Source: Gnetum montanum
Lineage: Eukaryota > Streptophyta > Gnetopsida > Gnetales > Gnetaceae
Direction: 5' to 3'
DNA length: 36,248 nucleotides
Assembly: GCA_015680685.1 (NCBI GenBank)
Contig: MNCI01000819.1
Span: forward strand, 133,442 to 169,689
Positions 1-10,541 of the stretch are shown in pieces; position 1 is the stretch's first letter, and each line of letters begins with the position of its first letter. Made by a program: the position numbers and the translations under genes. Under the pieces are notes generated by a model. That model was not told where the DNA came from. It ran no database searches and was given only the letters and a program-made list of their open reading frames with translations.

Positions 1-229
1 GAAAAATAATCTATCTCTGGAGTGGTCAAACTGCTAGAGCTTCGCTACTTCTATTCTATCTCTATATCAAACAAGGGAGAGCCGCGTCTTATTTATAGAT
101 ATGGCGATGGACTGTGATATCGCATACGCGATATCGTAGGGAAGATGCGATATTGCGTATGCGATATCGTGGGGGCTGTAATATCATGGCGGACGCGATA
201 TCGTGGCCTATGCAAATTGTGTCTCATCA
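1..229 (-). mobile_element. LTR end (minus orientation) with GATATC array
   Basis: This is the 5' end of an LTR read on the minus strand, running off the left edge of the window. On the plus strand it ends in CTCATCA (223-229), the complement of the TGATGAG that opens the LTR at 301, so the two LTRs face away from each other across 71 bp. U3 holds six palindrome-like hexamers, GATATC or one-base variants, starting at 116, 130, 149, 163, 180 and 197. A minus-strand TATA box (TATAAATAAG, complement of 88-97) follows at a similar distance to the one in the plus LTR. The array, the TATA box and the shared ends show kinship; the intervening sequence has diverged strongly. Confidence 0.6.
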
Positions 230-300
230 TTGACAAAGTGCAACTTCATTCCACTCTAGCAGAGACATCTAGGAGGGATGTTACTAACTCAAAGTGTAAG

Positions 301-1145
301 TGATGAGCCGTGATATCGAGGCTGCGATATCACATCTGCGATATCAGGTACACGATATCAGAGCCTTCCAAGTGATATCGGACATCCGATATCGAGGCCT
401 GTCTTGTCACCTATAAATAAGAGGCAAGCACACTTGGTTTGGCAATAGTTGGTTAATTAGTCTTAGTGCCTTACCCGAACTCTTGCATTTTCCCTTCTCA
501 GAGTTAGAATTATTTCTAAGTGCTTGCAGTAAAAGTCATAAGGTAAACAGATCTTTATTCAAGCATTATGTACTTGAGCACACCTTGTGGCCGAAAATAA
601 AGACAAACTTTGTAATAAACCTTGCAGTATTTAGAATTTCTTATTTAATGTTATTTACAGTTATTTCATGCTTTCCTTAGTTAATTAATGTTCTATCTCT
701 CTCCTTTTTAACTCCCCAAGTAAGCACACTTAGTACGACTAATTTGAGCATGCATGGAACACTTGGTAACCCAGTAACGATTAGTGTTTGGTAATCCCAG
801 TAGTGTTGCACTGGTTCAGGATGTGTACGGTAGGTGGGAACAGATGCTGGTGTTAGGACTAGTTAGAGCATAGTTAATTAGTTAAATTAAATTGGTTACT
901 TAATTAGTTCACTTCTCCCTTTGTAGCACTAGGACATAAAACATAAAAATATGTAAAAATCATATACCTCAAGTTTACTTAACCATACAATCGTGCTATA
1001 CAAGTAAGCTTGGGAGGATAACGATTGACTAACCCGTCCAGGTTTTGTAAAGGCGCATAAGCACTTAGTCCTTGGAATTCGACCGTATCATGCATGTACG
1101 CTCGTATTCGTATGGTTGAGCATAGGGATACCTCGCCACTCATCA
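301..1145 (+). mobile_element. LTR of an Athila-like Ty3/gypsy element
   Basis: This 845-bp LTR starts TGATGAG and ends CTCATCA, a 7-bp inverted terminal repeat with the usual TG...CA ends. A tRNA primer site follows two bases downstream, which fixes the 3' boundary. U3 is short (about 110 bp) and consists largely of six exact GATATC hexamers at 312, 326, 340, 354, 374 and 388, followed by a TATA box. The matching 3' LTR is absent, so the element is truncated after gag and no target-site duplication can be tested. Confidence 0.7.
412..419 (+). promoter_or_regulatory. TATA box of the plus LTR
   Basis: TATAAATA lies 19 bp after the last GATATC hexamer and 111 bp from the LTR start, the expected place for the U3/R promoter. 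The minus LTR has the same motif in mirror position (88-97). Confidence 0.6.
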
Positions 1146-1146
1146 T

Positions 1147-1166
1147 TGGCGCGCCATTGCTGGGGA
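1147..1166 (+). other. Primer binding site (Asp-tRNA type)
   Basis: TGGCGCGCCATTGCTGGGGA matches the plant Asp-tRNA primer site used by Athila/Tat elements (TGGCGCCGTTGCCGGGGA) except for an extra GC and two transitions. Its position just after the LTR supports the element's orientation and lineage. Confidence 0.7.
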
Positions 1167-1285
1167 CTTTGTTATTTGTGCGTTAGCTAGAACTTAAGAA
1201 ATCTTCACATCATTGGAACGAACCCTTAGGGTTGGTTATCTTACAATTAGTGAAACAAAAAGTATTGCACACTGAATAGACAATT

Positions 1286-2935
1286 ATGTCTCCTTCTTAC
1301 GAGAGTGTTTTACTACTTAGGTCCGATACAGGGAACAATCAGAGGCATAGTACACATGATAATCTACTAATCCCTCAATAGTTTCGCATGGTATACGTTC
1401 ATCTCGATGAGTATATACTAAAGTTTACCTTTATCCTCCACCAAGATGAACAACTGCATTGGTGTGATTTAGAAGGTAACATAGTGTTACCTCTCGATCG
1501 CTTAATTTTAGGCATGCTCCTTCATGCTCTCACACGAATTGGTATGCAACACTTATAGGTAGAGTACGTTGTGCATGATCATGACTCGAGAGAGTATCAA
1601 CCCATGAAGGCACAATGTTAAAGGGATCTACAACAGGAGAGATGTCATGAATCCATGAAGGGGAAGTTGTCTCAAAGTGTCCCGCATGTCATAGGTGAAA
1701 ATGAGGGCAGTGAACCTACCTTAGGAGGTCTCCCACATAATGATGTTACTCTCATTGACTTCAGTCAAGGGGTTGTGTATCAGAATCTTCACTCAACTAT
1801 CCATAACCCAGATTCTGGTACCGATAGACACAAAGGGTCTGAAAAAGAAACACGAACACATGACAAAGATGGACATTCTGATCGTAACCATGATCGAGGC
1901 CGCGACCACCGAAGAGAAGGAAGCAGGCACCATCATGGTGACAATCCTCCTTCTTCTTCACCTTCATCATATCCTTCATCCTCTCCTTCAAGATTTGGAT
2001 GCAGCACAAGGAAAAATACCCTGAGGACAATGGTAAGCAAAATGGGAATCATAGGCAAAGTAGCCTAGAAAGGGGACAAGGGCATTCTAGAGAAACTCAT
2101 CATGAAAGGAGGGAGAGTAGGGAACAACATAGGCATCATAAACACCATTGAAAGTATGATCATGATGAACCCCTACTCACTACTCGAAGTATGCTAGATA
2201 TAACTGAGGCTGTTAGAATCCTAACAAGACACCAAAAAGATAGTAGGATCAAAAGATTGGCCATGAACAATATCCCACGATTTGAAGGGGAATACAATGC
2301 TGATCCTGAAAATCATTTGCAAACATTTCACGATGCATGTGCCTTGCAAAACATAGAAAATGAGTGGCAAAAACTCAAGTTGTTTCCACGGACACTGATC
2401 AAGGAAGTAGAAAGCTGGTACTGGTCCTTAAAAATGGAGTCCATTTGCCGATGGAGTACCATGTTAGAACTATTCAATGATAAGTATCAAACGTACTCTC
2501 GAGTGTCCAACCTGTGAAAGCATATCTAAGGATGGAAACAAGGAGGACATGAACCCTTGGATGCTACCATGGGCTAATATTATGCATTGTTACATCATTT
2601 TCCAGGCCATGGTTACTCGCAGAGGGAACAACTATGCCATCTCGTAGATGGGCTTAGGCATGAAACGCGAAGAACCCTTGAGACTTATGCCCAAGGAAGG
2701 TTATCTGAGCTTAGGGCCCATCAAGTACAAAGATTTTTGGAGCAAGTTGCTAAAGAGGAAGGTGAGTTAAGGAAAAGAGAGAGTGCGGGAGAATATAATA
2801 AAGATCCTTCCCTCCAAANTATTCGAATAGAGACAATGATGGTGGATGTGAGATATGTGAATATGACCATCCTAATGGATTTTGCCCTGTAATCTCACAT
2901 CTGCAAGAGTCTTGGGTCTATGCACTCAACCCACG
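1286..2935 (+). pseudogene. Athila-like retrotransposon gag, broken
   Basis: Gag starts at ATG 1286 and has in-frame stops near 1379, 1555 and 1618. The 1655-2000 part is rich in H, R, D and S. The frame shifts near 2000 into the frame of 2191-2892. The segment 2191-2517 has the plant retrotransposon gag core (F-x-G, DPENHLQTFHDAC, LFPRTL, WYWSL). 2587-2800 continues it (FPGHGYS, QLCHLVDGLRH, FLEQVAKEEGEL) after stops at 2515 and just beyond. At the N (2819) the frame changes again, and a CCHC-like knuckle CEICEYDHPNGFC is read at 2847-2885. Protease, RT and integrase are missing downstream. Lineage rests on gag style plus the Asp-type primer site. Confidence 0.75.
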
Positions 2936-3669
2936 ATTAAACAAAATGTCTTTTCATCAATCATTGACACATTATCATGGACACATCAGAATGGATGCAG
3001 TCAAATGCATTTGCACATTAACATTAACACATTTTAGAAATTTCACCTATAAATATTTGTTGTGCAATGTTGGAAATTGCAAGTTTTTAGTTAAATCTAG
3101 GTAGATTTCATCAATTTTATATCATAAGTTTTAATAGTGAAAAAGTGCTCACAACATGTGTCTAAAGTTTATTGTCAAAATTTTTGTTCGCATTGTTAAT
3201 TATGGATGTTATCATATTTCGACAGTAAAGATCAAGATTGACTTCTTTCATATTGCAGCAATTTGACTTTAGTATTTTTACAATGCATGTAATTTATCTC
3301 CGATATTTTCTAGTAGTTAGTGAAAATTATTACTTTTATGTTTGAAATTAGTAACACAAAATAAGTACATCAAGACTTTAAATGCTTTATGGTATAACTT
3401 AGCTTACATAGTAGTTAATTCATATAAGCTAGAAATGTGACTATAGGTTGATGGAACACATACTCATCACTCAAGAACTTTGAATTCTATTACACATAGT
3501 TAGAATTAGATATTAATTGCATTTATATTTTACCATTATCTTTTAGTAGTACTCTCTAGTCTATGAAAAAGAGTTGATAAGTCTTCAAAAGCTATGCTCA
3601 TCATAGCTTACTATATGCAAAACCTCAAGTTTTTTGAATCATTTAAATTTGGTCTAGAAAGATCAAAGT
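2936..3669. other. AT-rich stretch, no recognisable gene
   Basis: About 730 bp between the end of the gag remnant and the recognisable LINE ORF1. It may hold eroded retrotransposon sequence or the 5' part of the LINE, but I see no motif, terminal repeat or coding frame to show which. Confidence 0.5.
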
Positions 3670-4315
3670 TTGAATTATATCCATACTCATTACTTGTCAA
3701 ACTTATTTTTGCTAGTAGAATTTGTTGATTCGAATTTGTCAAAGTTTAATATCGATGTTTTCAATCATCTTCATGCTTTATTCATTATTCAAATGCAAAC
3801 TTCTTCTTTTAATCTAGCATCTACAAAATTTCAAAAGGTTCCTTATTTTGTTGAATTATCAAATCTTCCATTAATTTTCAAAAATTTTGAAAGGGATATT
3901 ATCTCTTGAATTTGGCTAATCAAGCATTCTAAATTTTAGCTACAACTAGTGGTTTGCATAGATTTTGATATATGATTGAAGTATATCTTAATTCGCTTAA
4001 GCAAGAAATTCTTCTACATGTTGGTAGAAATTATGTGAAAAAGATTATTTATTACATTCTTCTGAAGTCATGTCACTATTTTCATCAAGAGGATCATATG
4101 TTTGATTCATGTCCTTTTATGTTGCGAGAAAAGGCTATGCAAGTATGTTAGCAACAAGCTATTGCAAATGCTACTAAGGTTTCTACTACAAATGTTATAG
4201 ATCCTACTAAGGTTTTTTATATAGTTTTTGCAAATCCTTTAACGATTTCTTTTGTTATCATTTCAATAGTTAGCCTACAACTTTCTTTTACTATTTTTCA
4301 ACAAGAATGTATCTT
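3670..4315 (+). pseudogene. LINE ORF1 remnant (first part, split by LTR)
   Basis: The plus-strand frame at 3670-3909 and its continuation resemble the DUF4283-type ORF1 of plant L1-like LINEs: a segment like 'pxxVELSNLPL' (VPYFVELSNLPLIF), then EILLHVG, then a knuckle CHYFHQEDHMFDSC at 4071-4112. This is CCHC spacing with the second Cys changed to Phe. Several stops interrupt it. It is cut at 4315, where the ATCTT target repeat and an LTR begin, and resumes after 12173. The true 5' end of the LINE is not visible. Confidence 0.6.
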
Positions 4316-4625
4316 TGGTCTAGGGGCACCTCTTCTGAGCTCCATTTTAATCCCTACAAGTGATCTATTGCAAGTTTTGTGAAGCTTGAAAAACATCTTG
4401 GAGATTAAGGATACATCTTGGCTATGAGTTAGGCATGCATAAGAGACATTCCAATTGTAGTGGAGACATCTTATCCTAGAGGGAGACATCTTGGTTTGCA
4501 AGGAGACATCTCTTCCAAATAAGAGAAATCTCACCTTAGTAGGAGACATCTAGTTTGAGAGCTTAAGTTAACATAGAGACATTTTGACAAGCTTGTAGAC
4601 ATCCCGTATAGCTAAGGAAAGTTTT
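4316..4625 (+). mobile_element. Older solo LTR, left part
   Basis: This is the 5' part of an LTR in plus orientation. It starts TG at 4316, directly after ATCTT (4311-4315). Its first 45 bp align by eye with the start of the younger LTRs read on the minus strand (shared ACCTCTTCT and CCTACAAG blocks). It carries GAGACA at 4443, 4463, 4483, 4503 and 4543, with a degenerate GAGAAA at 4523, an exact 20-bp ladder, plus a copy at 4576. It is interrupted at 4625 by the younger element and continues at 11631. Confidence 0.7.
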
Positions 4626-5770
4626 TGAAGCAGGTTCACTCCATAATTAAATCACCTTCAATGCACTAAATCTAGATGTTATGCAAATATAAATTTATTT
4701 GCTACAAAAATAACAAAATAGCTATCTTAAATTAAAATTATCAGAAGATTACAACAAGGTTCACATAACCCATAGGAATCCATAAACCTATCACACTCAA
4801 ATGATATTTTAGAGCATGAGGCTATACAATCACATAATGAATGTTCTCAATGTAAGACACAACCAAGAGAAATCTCTTCCACAACTTGGAACTGAGATCT
4901 TAACTTGCAAGTGAGATACAAGAGAATAGAACACATAGATCAACACACCATAAGCTGATCTTGGAGTTGCTATCACCTATTGCACTCACCCAATCTCTCT
5001 TGCCTGGTTCTCCTTGCAAACAAACTCTTCTCCTTCCTCATGGATGAAGGCATACATAATTATAAAGATCCAAAATCTTAGGAAACCTTTTATTTGCCTC
5101 CCTAGATGTTTTCCACATAGATTTGGAGTCTTTTGGATGTTTCCTAATTGATACGACATGTTGGAGCTTTTCTTCTTCACCAACATAGATGTCTCNTGAC
5201 ATGTTGGAGCTTTTCTTCTTCACCAACATAGATGTCTCTTATTTTATGTAGATGTATCTTGTGAGGGCTTTGTTCTTAGGAGATACATCTTCTCTAGATT
5301 GGAGATGTCTACACTTTAAGAGAGACATCTTTGAAAAGATGTCTATCTTTTTGGAAAGACCTCTTCTATGAAAGCCCTACTCTCTTGAGAGATGTCTACC
5401 ATTTTTGGAAGATGTCTTCTCTGGGTTGGAGACATCTTCACTTCAGGGGAGATGTCTCTAAAAAGATGTCTTTCTTTCTGGGGAGATGTCTCTTCTGAAG
5501 ATGTTAAAAATAAAAGTGCTTAATTTGATGCCAGAAGCCTCTTGATGCCTCCCAACAAGTTCTCATAGATCCTAAAACCTCTTAAACTCATCAAAATAAG
5601 TTAAAAACACCTTCAAACATGCCAAAACATCCAAGAATTTTCATCATAGAAATTCAACATGAAAACACACACAAAAATTGAACACATGCATCCATGTATT
5701 CTCCAAGTGTGAAAACTATGAACACAACTTGTAGGACAAGCACAAGGAAACCGAAAGAGGTATTCCTACA
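4626..5770 (-). repeat. 3' LTR of the chromovirus-like element
   Basis: On the plus strand it runs TGAAGCA...TTCCTACA, giving TG...CA ends when read on the minus strand. It is 1145 bp, against 1089 bp for its partner; a 41-bp duplication at an assembly N explains most of the excess. U3 (plus coordinates about 5188-5505) carries a dense GATGTC/GACATC ladder. A TATA-like TTTATAATTA lies on the minus strand at about 5055-5066. Confidence 0.85.
5155..5238. repeat. Perfect 41-bp duplication flanking an N
   Basis: Bases 5155-5195 and 5198-5238 are identical over 41 bp, separated by N and T. The partner LTR has only one diverged copy of this segment at about 11080-11115. An exact copy in an otherwise diverged LTR, at the only N of the LTR, looks like two contig ends joined without merging their overlap. 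Confidence 0.75.
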
Positions 5771-5790
5771 CTAGGTCTCCCACCCTTTAA
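5771..5790 (-). other. Polypurine tract
   Basis: Read on the minus strand this is TTAAAGGGTGGGAGACCTAG, a purine-rich run directly before the 3' LTR. This is the normal plus-strand primer position in Ty3/gypsy elements. Confidence 0.65.
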
Positions 5791-5799
5791 AAAGTGAAC

Positions 5800-7268
5800 T
5801 CATGGGAACAAGGGAGTAGGCATAGAAGTGTTCCCAACAAGTTTGGTCTCATGGACCAATACAACATCATTAGTAGATAGATCCTCACAATGGATTGAAT
5901 ATTCATGCCTCTTGACTCCATGAGTGCTAGAAGCTTCCCTTTGCTTGAGTATGATTGCCTTCTTTTGCATTAAAGGATTGGACTGATCAATAGCCCCCTT
6001 CAACTCATTGATGCTTCCTTGTATGGTCTCCTCATTAGCTAGTCCATGATAGTGCAAAAGATTTGAAACATTAAATACAAAAGACATATTAACATTTTTT
6101 GGTAAATCAATCTCAAAAGCATTGTCATTAATTTTAGCCTTGATTTTGAAAGGCCCTATCTTCTTAGCTTTCAATTTGGAGAAGTTAACACCTCTCAGCC
6201 ACTTCTTCTTCAAGTGCATCCAAACCAAGTCACCAAAAGTAAAATTAGGCTTTCACATATCCTCATTCCTCTTAAGGACTTTCTCTTTACCCTTCTTCTC
6301 AAGATTTGATTTTACTTATGCATGGAGATCCCTCATCTCTTACACAAAATCAGCACTAAGGTGAGCTTCACCGTCAAAGCTTTAAAGTGTTCACCATCTT
6401 TGGATAGAACCCATAATTCACCTCAAATGGGCTTTTGCCAATTGCAACATGAAAAGAATTATTATATGAAAATTCAGCATGACACAACAAGTTTTCCCAC
6501 CTGTTTGACTGTCCATCACACAAACATCTCAATATGTTTAGCAAAGATTTATTCACCACCTCCATTTGGCCATCAAATTGTGGATGATATGCACTAGAAA
6601 AATTCAACTTTATCCCTAAAATCTTTCAAAGGGACCTCCAAAAATGACTTGTGAACTTGGAGTCTCTTTCATTAACAATATTCAAAGGAATACCATGCAA
6701 CTTCATAACATTCTAGAAAAATAAATTTGCAACATGATAGGCATCACTCACCTTTTTGCATGGAATAAAATGTGCCATCTTGGAGAACTTGTTCAAAACA
6801 ACAAAAATTGCATCATTTACACTCTTGGTCTTCAAAATACTACTCATAAAGTCCATTGACACACTTTCCCATGGACCTTTGAGAATTGGCAAAGGCTAGA
6901 GTGCCCATCCACACCTTTACGTCCTTTGAACTTCTAACATGTCAAGCACTCCATAAATTTTGAAACTTCTATTTTCATACTAGGCCAAAAATAGTGCCTA
7001 CCCACATTTTCCAATGTGTTATCCTTGCCCATGTGACCTACCATGCCACTACAATGCTTTTCAAACAAAATCTTCTTCCTAAAATCACAATTAGGAACAC
7101 ATACCTTTCCATTCCTAAATAATAGTTCATATTGAATATGATAGTCCCTTGATTGGTCTATCCTATTCATCAACATCTCCTCAATACTCGTCCAAACCTG
7201 CCTAAAATCAACATCATGCTCATATAAAGAACCAAAATCACCCATACCTTCCACATGAGGTACGCTGA
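5800..7268 (-). pseudogene. Integrase and chromodomain-like tail, broken
   Basis: Minus-strand integrase. At about 7000-7090 the zinc-binding part reads with GMVGHMGKDNT, HYFWPSM and ECLTC (the HHCC module, partly eroded). At 6374-6607 the late catalytic core has SSAYHPQFDGQMEVVN and WENLLCHAEFSYNN. The frame 5800-6228 holds the C-terminal GPF module (KKIGPFKI, EIDLP) and ends in a segment (HGVKRHEYSIHCEDL) that resembles a worn chromodomain. Stops and frameshifts separate these blocks. The chromodomain call is tentative; the GPF module is clear. Confidence 0.8.
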
Positions 7269-8560
7269 AATTTACCACATGCACCCTGGATAATGCATCA
7301 ACTACCACATTGGCATTTTTACTTTTTTGCTTCAACACAAAATTGAACTCTTGTAACTATGCAACCCACTTCATGTGCTTTGCACTCAACTTCTTTTGTG
7401 AGTTTAGAAATTGAAGTGCTTTGTAGTTTGTCATCAAGCTGAATTATTTGGGCAACAAGTAATGCCTCTAATGCTTGATTGCTTGAAGCATAGCAAAAAA
7501 ATCCTTCTCATATACACTATATTTCTACCTTAACTCATTCAATTTTTCAGAAAAGAAAGTAATAGGCCTACCTTCTTGTGAAAGTAGCCCACTAATGGCA
7601 AGTCCACTTGTATCCACCTACACATGAAAAAGCTTTTGAAAATTTGTAATTGTAAGCATCGGTTCACTAGTAATATTTTCTTTCAACAAGTCAAAGATCC
7701 CTTGGGTTTCATTAGCCCACCTAAATTCCTTATTTTTCATCAACAGAGCAAACATAGGCCACGAAATATCACTAAAATCTTTGATGAATTCTCTATAAAA
7801 ACCTACTAAACCAAGGAATGATCTTACCTCCCCAACATTCTTAGGAATTGGCCAATCCCTTATAGCCTTCACCTTGGTAGCTTCCATCCGAATTTGATTT
7901 TTAGAAATCACATGCCCCAAATATGTGATTTTCCTTTTGAAGAAATGAATTTTCTTCACGTTGATCACTAACTATGCCTCCAACTTAAGGCACACCATTC
8001 TCAAGTGATCCAAGTGCTCTTCCTCATTAGAGATATACACTAAAATATTGTTAAAAAAATAATATATCACTTACCAATCAAGCCCTTTAATACATCATGC
8101 ATCAACCTCATGAATGTAGTAGGCACATTTGCGAGCCTAAATGGCATCACCAACCACTGAAATAATCTATCTAGTGTTTTGAAAGCTATCTTCCACTCAT
8201 CACCAGGCCTGATTCTGATTTGATGATACCCACTCTTTAAATCAATTTTTTAAAACATTTTAGCATTCGTAAGGACATCAAAGATATCATCTATCCTTGG
8301 AATAGGAAACATGTACCTCACTATTATCCTACTCACTACTCTGGAATCAATGCACATCCTCCATTCATTACTATCCTTCTTTGGAACTAGCACCAATGGA
8401 ACTGCACAAGGTGAAATGGATTCCCTAGAGAAGCCATTTGCAAGTAACCCCTCTACTTGCCTTTGGAATTCAGCCCTCTAATTTGGTGTCATCTGGTAAG
8501 CTCTCTTGTTTGGAATGGTAGCACCAAGAATGAAGTCAATCTAATGTTGTACATTCCTTT
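7269..8560 (-). pseudogene. Reverse transcriptase and RNase H, broken
   Basis: Minus-strand RT with the Ty3/gypsy series of blocks: [47 protein letters not shown] and [14 protein letters not shown]. The region of the expected Y-x-DD box (about 8035-8065) is destroyed. The frame 7618-7968 has the thumb and connection (YLGHVISKNQI, VRSFLGLVGFYREFIKDFS). RNase H follows with VDTSGLAISGLLSQ, KYSVYEKDF and, at 7268-7320, NVVVDALSRV. Many stops fall where relatives have W or Q. Confidence 0.85.
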
Positions 8561-9135
8561 TCAGTGGTAGTCCATCCAATTTCCCCTTGAACACCTTGGA
8601 AAATTTATCCTTCAAGCCTAGCACACCTGTAGGAAGTTCAACTTGCACATCATCATGGTTAGTAGTAATTATTGTCATAACAACAAAACCAAAACTGGTT
8701 TCATCATGTTCCTTAATATATTCCCTATCTCCTAGAAGGATCAAGGAAGCATTAAGTGAGCTTTTCTACCTCACTTGTTCAACTGCCATAGGAATCAAAT
8801 TATGGACTCCATCAAGTTTAACAACACTCCACACATTTCTTGCTCCATCAAACTAAGCACCATTGTCAAAATTCCAAGGTCTACCAAGAATTATATTAGC
8901 ATAATCTATTGGAAGTATATCATACCTCAAAACATCATGAAAAGTTCCAATTTTAAATTTCAAAGTACATTGTTCCCTCACATCTTGGGAAAAATATTTA
9001 GATAACCAATGCACCTTCTAGGGTTTTCAATGAGAATGAGTTACCAAACCCAATTTAGTAGGTACCTTAGAAGAAATAACATTTTCTTGGGCTCCCCCAT
9101 CAATCAAAATATGAATCCATTCCCCACTTAGCAAA
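8561..9135 (-). pseudogene. Retroviral-type aspartic protease, broken
   Basis: Minus-strand pol N-terminus. A LIDGGAQENVIS motif (near 9085-9120) is the aspartic protease active site with DGG in place of the usual D-S/T-G. It is followed by ILPIDYANIILGRPW (about 8875-8920), typical of the protease flap and end. The frame 8541-8744 is the linker to RT. Stops interrupt the reading frame. Gag and pol look like one original frame, as usual for this clade. Confidence 0.75.
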
Positions 9136-9199
9136 TAACTATCCCTAATCTGAAACAACAACTTCCTATTAGGATGCTCTCCTCTATTCACATTCCCCA

Positions 9200-10473
9200 T
9201 GAATGCACAAGAATTTAATTTAGAAACATCCTAAATTTTTGGACCATTAGGATTACCTTTCTGAAGAGCTTGGCTTGATGTCTCCTCCACCTCTATGGTT
9301 TGCACATCTTTTCCCTTGGCTGCTTTGTGAAGTGGACATTCCCATTGCTTATGTTCCCATTCTTCACACTTGAAGCACTAAAATTTTGATGAGTTGATAC
9401 CTTGACCCTTGCCTCCCTTGCTTAGGTCCGTCCTATTTTAACCTTTCTCATCATCTCCTTGAGTCTTCTTTTCTTGGCTACCCTCCTTATCTTCAAATTT
9501 GGATTTGGATCCCTTATCAAATCTAGATCCTTTCTTCTTCCCTTTAGAAGTTTGTTTGCTTCTATTTTTCTAAATCTTCCTAATTTTTCTTAGCTTTGAG
9601 TGCCAAATCATAAGCCTCATCAAGTATTTATGGCTCATAAAAAGACAACTCTTGCTAGTGCACCAGTTTTAGACCTCCTAAAAAGATTGAAGCTCGTTGA
9701 TACTCCTCGTAGTTTACCTTAGATTGATGGAATAGATTACAAAATTTGATGTAAAATTATTTGACATCCTTGTCACCATGCCTTAGGAATTTCAACTTCG
9801 TAATGGTCTCTTGTCTCTAACAAGACTATTCAAACTTCCTTTTTAACTTGTATTTCATCAGATTCCAATCTTTGATAGGCTAATTGTTTCTTCTTTCATA
9901 ACCTTGGGACTCCTTTTCCCATCATGTAGAAGCCATAGCTTCTAATCTGGATTTAGCAATAGGTACCCTCAAGTTATTTAGTACCTCTTCCAACAAAAAA
10001 TGCTTCTAAAGTGCCATAAGCCAACTTGCAAAAGCATTTGGTCAATCTGCACCGTTGAAATTCTCCAACTCTACATATGGAAGTCTTGAAGCATTTCTGA
10101 ATAGTCTAGCAATCCTTGCCTCATCTTCATCATCAAGCTTGCTTGAAGAAGTATTGAGCACCACTGGAGCCCTTGGAGTTATTATTTGAGGAATAGGATT
10201 TCCTCCCATTGGAATCCTTGGTTGATGGTTTCCTACACTTCCATAGCTGGATTGATCTTCCTTTTCATCTACTCCTTCTTCACCTAGCTGTGAAACTTCT
10301 TCATTTGAATGTACAGGCTCTTCACCTCCATGTGTCTAGATATGGCTAGGACTAGCTTTTCTATCCACCTTCACATTGATTTCATCCAATCGAGCAACCA
10401 TAATCTAGAAGGCTAACTTCATGCTCTTCGTGTCACAATTCAGAGCTTGCACTTATTTCTTCTTGGGTGCCAT
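9200..10473 (-). pseudogene. Chromovirus-like gag, broken
   Basis: The minus-strand gag probably starts at ATG 10473 (MAPKKK) just inside the primer site. The middle part has the gag core (FRNASRLPYVELENFNGAD, then WLMAL and FLRHGDKDVK) with many stops. At 9336-9377 an intact CCHC knuckle is read, CFKCEEWEHKQWEC, spacing C-x2-C-x4-H-x4-C, although the frame around it is broken. Stops replace expected W and Q codons at several sites. Confidence 0.8.
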
Positions 10474-10518
10474 TTGAAATTGACAAAATCCTCAACCAAA
10501 ATCCAAACAAAAATAAAA

Positions 10519-10534
10519 CTAGGCTTTGATACCA
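10519..10534 (-). other. Primer binding site (initiator-Met type)
   Basis: On the minus strand TGGTATCAAAGCCTAG follows the 5' LTR after seven bases. It matches the plant initiator-Met primer site TGGTATCAGAGC in 11 of 12 positions. Confidence 0.8.
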
Positions 10535-10541
10535 ATAACAC

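Noticed and set aside
100-400. GATATC array as a CRISPR array or satellite
   Set aside because: Units are only a 6-bp core with variable 8-14 bp between, placed in LTR U3 next to TATA boxes in a plant genome. There is no repeat-spacer structure.
1655-2068. H/R/D-rich frame as a host RNA-binding protein
   Set aside because: It is in frame with gag from ATG 1286 and leads into the gag core after one frameshift.
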